Shown here: positions 4,069-5,875 of the stretch, one piece after another | Numbering within the stretch: the stretch's first letter is position 1 | Layout of the letters: each line of letters begins with the position of its first letter | Assembly (NCBI GenBank): GCA_029934695.1 | Contig: JAOZLU010000248.1 | Location: 1 to 5,875 of the forward strand | Source of the DNA: Desulfobacterales bacterium | Lineage (GTDB): Bacteria; Desulfobacterota; Desulfobacteria; Desulfobacterales; 4be13 | Length of the DNA stretch: 5,875 bases | Direction of reading: 5' to 3' | The notes under the pieces: model-generated | Seen by the model: only the letters and a program-made list of their open reading frames with translations | What the model was told of the DNA's origin: nothing | The model's database searches: none | Position numbers and translations under genes: made by a program

Positions 4069-5739
4069 ATGATAATCGGACTTGATGTAGGGGGGACACA
4101 CACGGATGTGGTTCTTTTGAAAGATGAAACGCTTGCAAGGGAAATCAAAGTTCCCACGGACTCATCTGACCTGTTTAAAACGGTCCTGACAGGACTGGAA
4201 AAAATTACAGAAGGCATTGAACCCGAAGAAATAAGACGGATTGTCCTCAGCACAACACTCACCACAAATGCAATTGTCCAGGGAAAAACGCAGCAGGTGG
4301 GGATGATCGTTTCCGGGGGCCCGGGAATTGATCCTGCACTTTTTCAGACAAATGAGCATTATTTCACCGTTTCCGGCTCTATTGACCACAGGGGCCGGGA
4401 AAAAGAGCCTGTTGATGAACATGAAATACTGAAAATTGCCGATATTCTGAAAAAAAAGGAAATCCGCAATATCGGAATCGTGGGAAAATTTTCAGCCCGG
4501 AACCCGGCTCATGAGCTGAAAATTTATGAAATCATAAAAGATTCTTTTGGAAAAATTTTTCTTGGACACCGGATTTCAGGCAACCTGAACTTCCCCCGCC
4601 GCATTGCAACCACTTATCTGAACGCGGCTGTCCGTCCCATCCATAAAAAATTTTTTGAAGCTGTCAGAAAATCCCTTGAAGAAAAAGGCATGTCCGTGCC
4701 AATCCACATCCTCAAAGCCGACGGCGGAACCATGAGCTTTGAATCTTCCATTGATTTTCCAGGGCAGAGCATCCTTTCCGGGCCTGCCGCAAGCGTTATG
4801 GGATCCATCGCTTTCGCATCTGGTGAAGGGGAAAGCCTTGTTCTGGATATCGGCGGAACCACCACTGATATTGCAGTGCTTATTAACCAGGCTCCTGTTC
4901 TGGAACCGCTGGGCATCCGTCTGGGCGGTTATAAGACCCTGATCCGCTCATTGAAAACCTGTTCCATCGGCATCGGAGGGGACAGCGTGGTAAGGGAAAA
5001 GAACGGCAAACTGGAAATCGGACCGGACCGCATCGGCCCTGCAATGGCTTACGGCGGGTCTGTCCCTACGCCCACGGACGCGCTTTTTGTTTTGGGAATG
5101 GTGGAAAACGGTGACAGGGAAAAGGCGATAAAAGGGATTGATTCCGTTGTAAAGGGTCTTGGAATGTCTGCCCAAGAGGCTGCATCTGAAATTTTTGATC
5201 TTTCATGCAGAAAAATATTGGCAGAAGCTCAGGACATGATTGACCGCATCAACAGCAAACCGGTCTATACGATTCATGAAATGCAGGAAGGCCGTCAGGT
5301 AAACCCGAAAAAAATCCTGGTACTCGGCGGGCCTGCCCCCTATTTTGCAAAACGCCTTGAAGAAATATCCGATTACAGCGTAGGCGTTGTCCCCAGGTGG
5401 GCGGTGGCGAATGCCATAGGTGCCGCACTTGCGAGAACCACCTGCGAAGTCACGCTCTTTGCAGATACCCAGTTGGGGATTGTAGCGGCTCCTGAAGAAA
5501 ATTTCAGCGAAACCGTGGACAAAAATTTTTCAAAAGAAAAAGCTGTTAAAAAAGCAGATGCCCTGCTCAGACAAAAAGCCCTGCAAACCGGCGCATCAGA
5601 TGTTGATGAGATTGAAACGGAAATTATCGAAGACCTCCAGTTCAACATGATCCAGGGTTTTCATACTGTGGGAAAAAATATCCGGGTGAAAATGCAGGTG
5701 AAACCGGGACTGATTTATGGATATGACAGCTATTGCTGA
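4069..5739 (+). CDS. HyuA-type hydantoinase/oxoprolinase family protein, compact form
   Basis: This is an ASKHA-fold ATPase of the family that includes N-methylhydantoinase A and 5-oxoprolinase, which use ATP to activate a lactam or imide carbonyl before ring opening. Residues 1-175 form the hydantoinase A N-terminal domain, with phosphate-1 loop DVGGTHTD (5-12) and LSTTLTTNAIVQGK (62-75). Residues about 190-460 form the second half, with KADGGTM (216-222), SGPAAS (237-242), phosphate-2 loop DIGGTTTD (260-267), GIGGDS (301-306), PTPTDA (333-338), the adenosine-type motif VLGGPAP (418-424) and PRWAVANAIGAALA (442-455). A short C-terminal domain follows to 556. Usual HyuA subunits are about 650-720 aa, so this is a shortened subfamily, apparently by its C-terminal part rather than by a break. 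No HyuB-like partner follows within the window. It is probably cytoplasmic. The substrate cannot be deduced. The family call is secure. Confidence 0.93.
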   Translation: MIIGLDVGGTHTDVVLLKDETLAREIKVPTDSSDLFKTVLTGLEKITEGIEPEEIRRIVLSTTLTTNAIVQGKTQQVGMIVSGGPGIDPALFQTNEHYFTVSGSIDHRGREKEPVDEHEILKIADILKKKEIRNIGIVGKFSARNPAHELKIYEIIKDSFGKIFLGHRISGNLNFPRRIATTYLNAAVRPIHKKFFEAVRKSLEEKGMSVPIHILKADGGTMSFESSIDFPGQSILSGPAASVMGSIAFASGEGESLVLDIGGTTTDIAVLINQAPVLEPLGIRLGGYKTLIRSLKTCSIGIGGDSVVREKNGKLEIGPDRIGPAMAYGGSVPTPTDALFVLGMVENGDREKAIKGIDSVVKGLGMSAQEAASEIFDLSCRKILAEAQDMIDRINSKPVYTIHEMQEGRQVNPKKILVLGGPAPYFAKRLEEISDYSVGVVPRWAVANAIGAALARTTCEVTLFADTQLGIVAAPEENFSETVDKNFSKEKAVKKADALLRQKALQTGASDVDEIETEIIEDLQFNMIQGFHTVGKNIRVKMQVKPGLIYGYDSYC

Positions 5740-5749
5740 ATTCAGTAAA

Positions 5750-5827
5750 ATGTAGGGTGGGTGGAGCGAAGCGGAACCCACCTTATGCGGAAATGGTGGG
5801 TTCCGCTTCGCTCCACCCACCCTACAT
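5750..5827. repeat. Long perfect inverted repeat, MITE or REP-like
   Basis: Arms of 33 bp (5750-5782 and 5795-5827) are exact reverse complements around a 12-nt loop (5783-5794). The outer end reads ATGTAGGGTGGGTGGAGCG and the inner end of that arm GGAACCCACC. The arms are G+C-rich, unlike their surroundings. Repeats of this 'GTAGGGTGGGT...AACCCACC' kind are widely dispersed in several bacterial genomes, as I recall. It begins 11 bp after the HyuA-like stop and could also stop or stabilise the transcript, but no T-run follows directly. Confidence 0.85.
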
Positions 5828-5867
5828 CCGGGTATTTTATTTTTTGAAAAATTTCTGACATTAAATC

Positions 5868-5871
5868 GGAG
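5868..5871 (+). promoter_or_regulatory. Possible ribosome binding site at the window edge
   Basis: GGAG is followed by AAAT and then the end of the window. A gene could start just past 5875, but its start codon is not visible. Confidence 0.2.
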
Positions 5872-5875
5872 AAAT

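Noticed and set aside
5596..5820. Minus-strand open frame over the gene 4 end and the palindrome
   Set aside because: It is an antisense shadow of the HyuA-like gene plus translated inverted-repeat DNA.

Overview
The window looks like a chromosomal stretch from a mesophilic Gram-negative bacterium, probably a sulfate-reducing Desulfobacterota of the Desulfobacterales/Desulfonema kind. This is inferred from the gene families, the moderate A+T content of the spacers and the many small palindromic and tandem repeats between genes. No rRNA or other phylogenetic marker is present, so the assignment is tentative.

Layout: positions 1-390 hold no convincing gene. They contain two short repeat families, then a good sigma-70-like promoter and a strong Shine-Dalgarno site leading into gene 1. 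Gene 1 (391-1005) is an exported cyclophilin-type peptidyl-prolyl isomerase. Gene 2 (1091-2038) follows 85 bp later and is an exported TAXI-family solute-binding protein of the TRAP transporter type, with no TRAP permease genes in the window. Both products are exported and the two genes probably share a transcript. Gene 3 (2169-3245) is a 358-aa cytoplasmic protein with an unusual receiver-like N-terminus and a helical C-terminal region of unknown function. It is the least explained gene here.

From 3246 to 4068 there is no intact gene. A truncated minus-strand coding fragment (3267-3527), probably of an Rpn/PD-(D/E)XK transposase-nuclease-like family, loses its family-like sequence exactly at a 19-bp direct repeat. 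The rest is A+T-rich spacer with small palindromes and an operator-like dyad upstream of gene 4. Gene 4 (4069-5739) is a compact (556 aa) HyuA-type hydantoinase/oxoprolinase family protein with both halves of the ASKHA ATPase fold. It is followed by a perfect 33-bp inverted repeat (5750-5827) resembling a dispersed palindromic or MITE-like element.

No complete new multi-gene system is visible. The items most worth following up are the receiver-like protein, the repeat-bounded gene remnant, the dispersed palindrome family (three copies in this window) and the operator-like dyad ahead of the HyuA-like gene.
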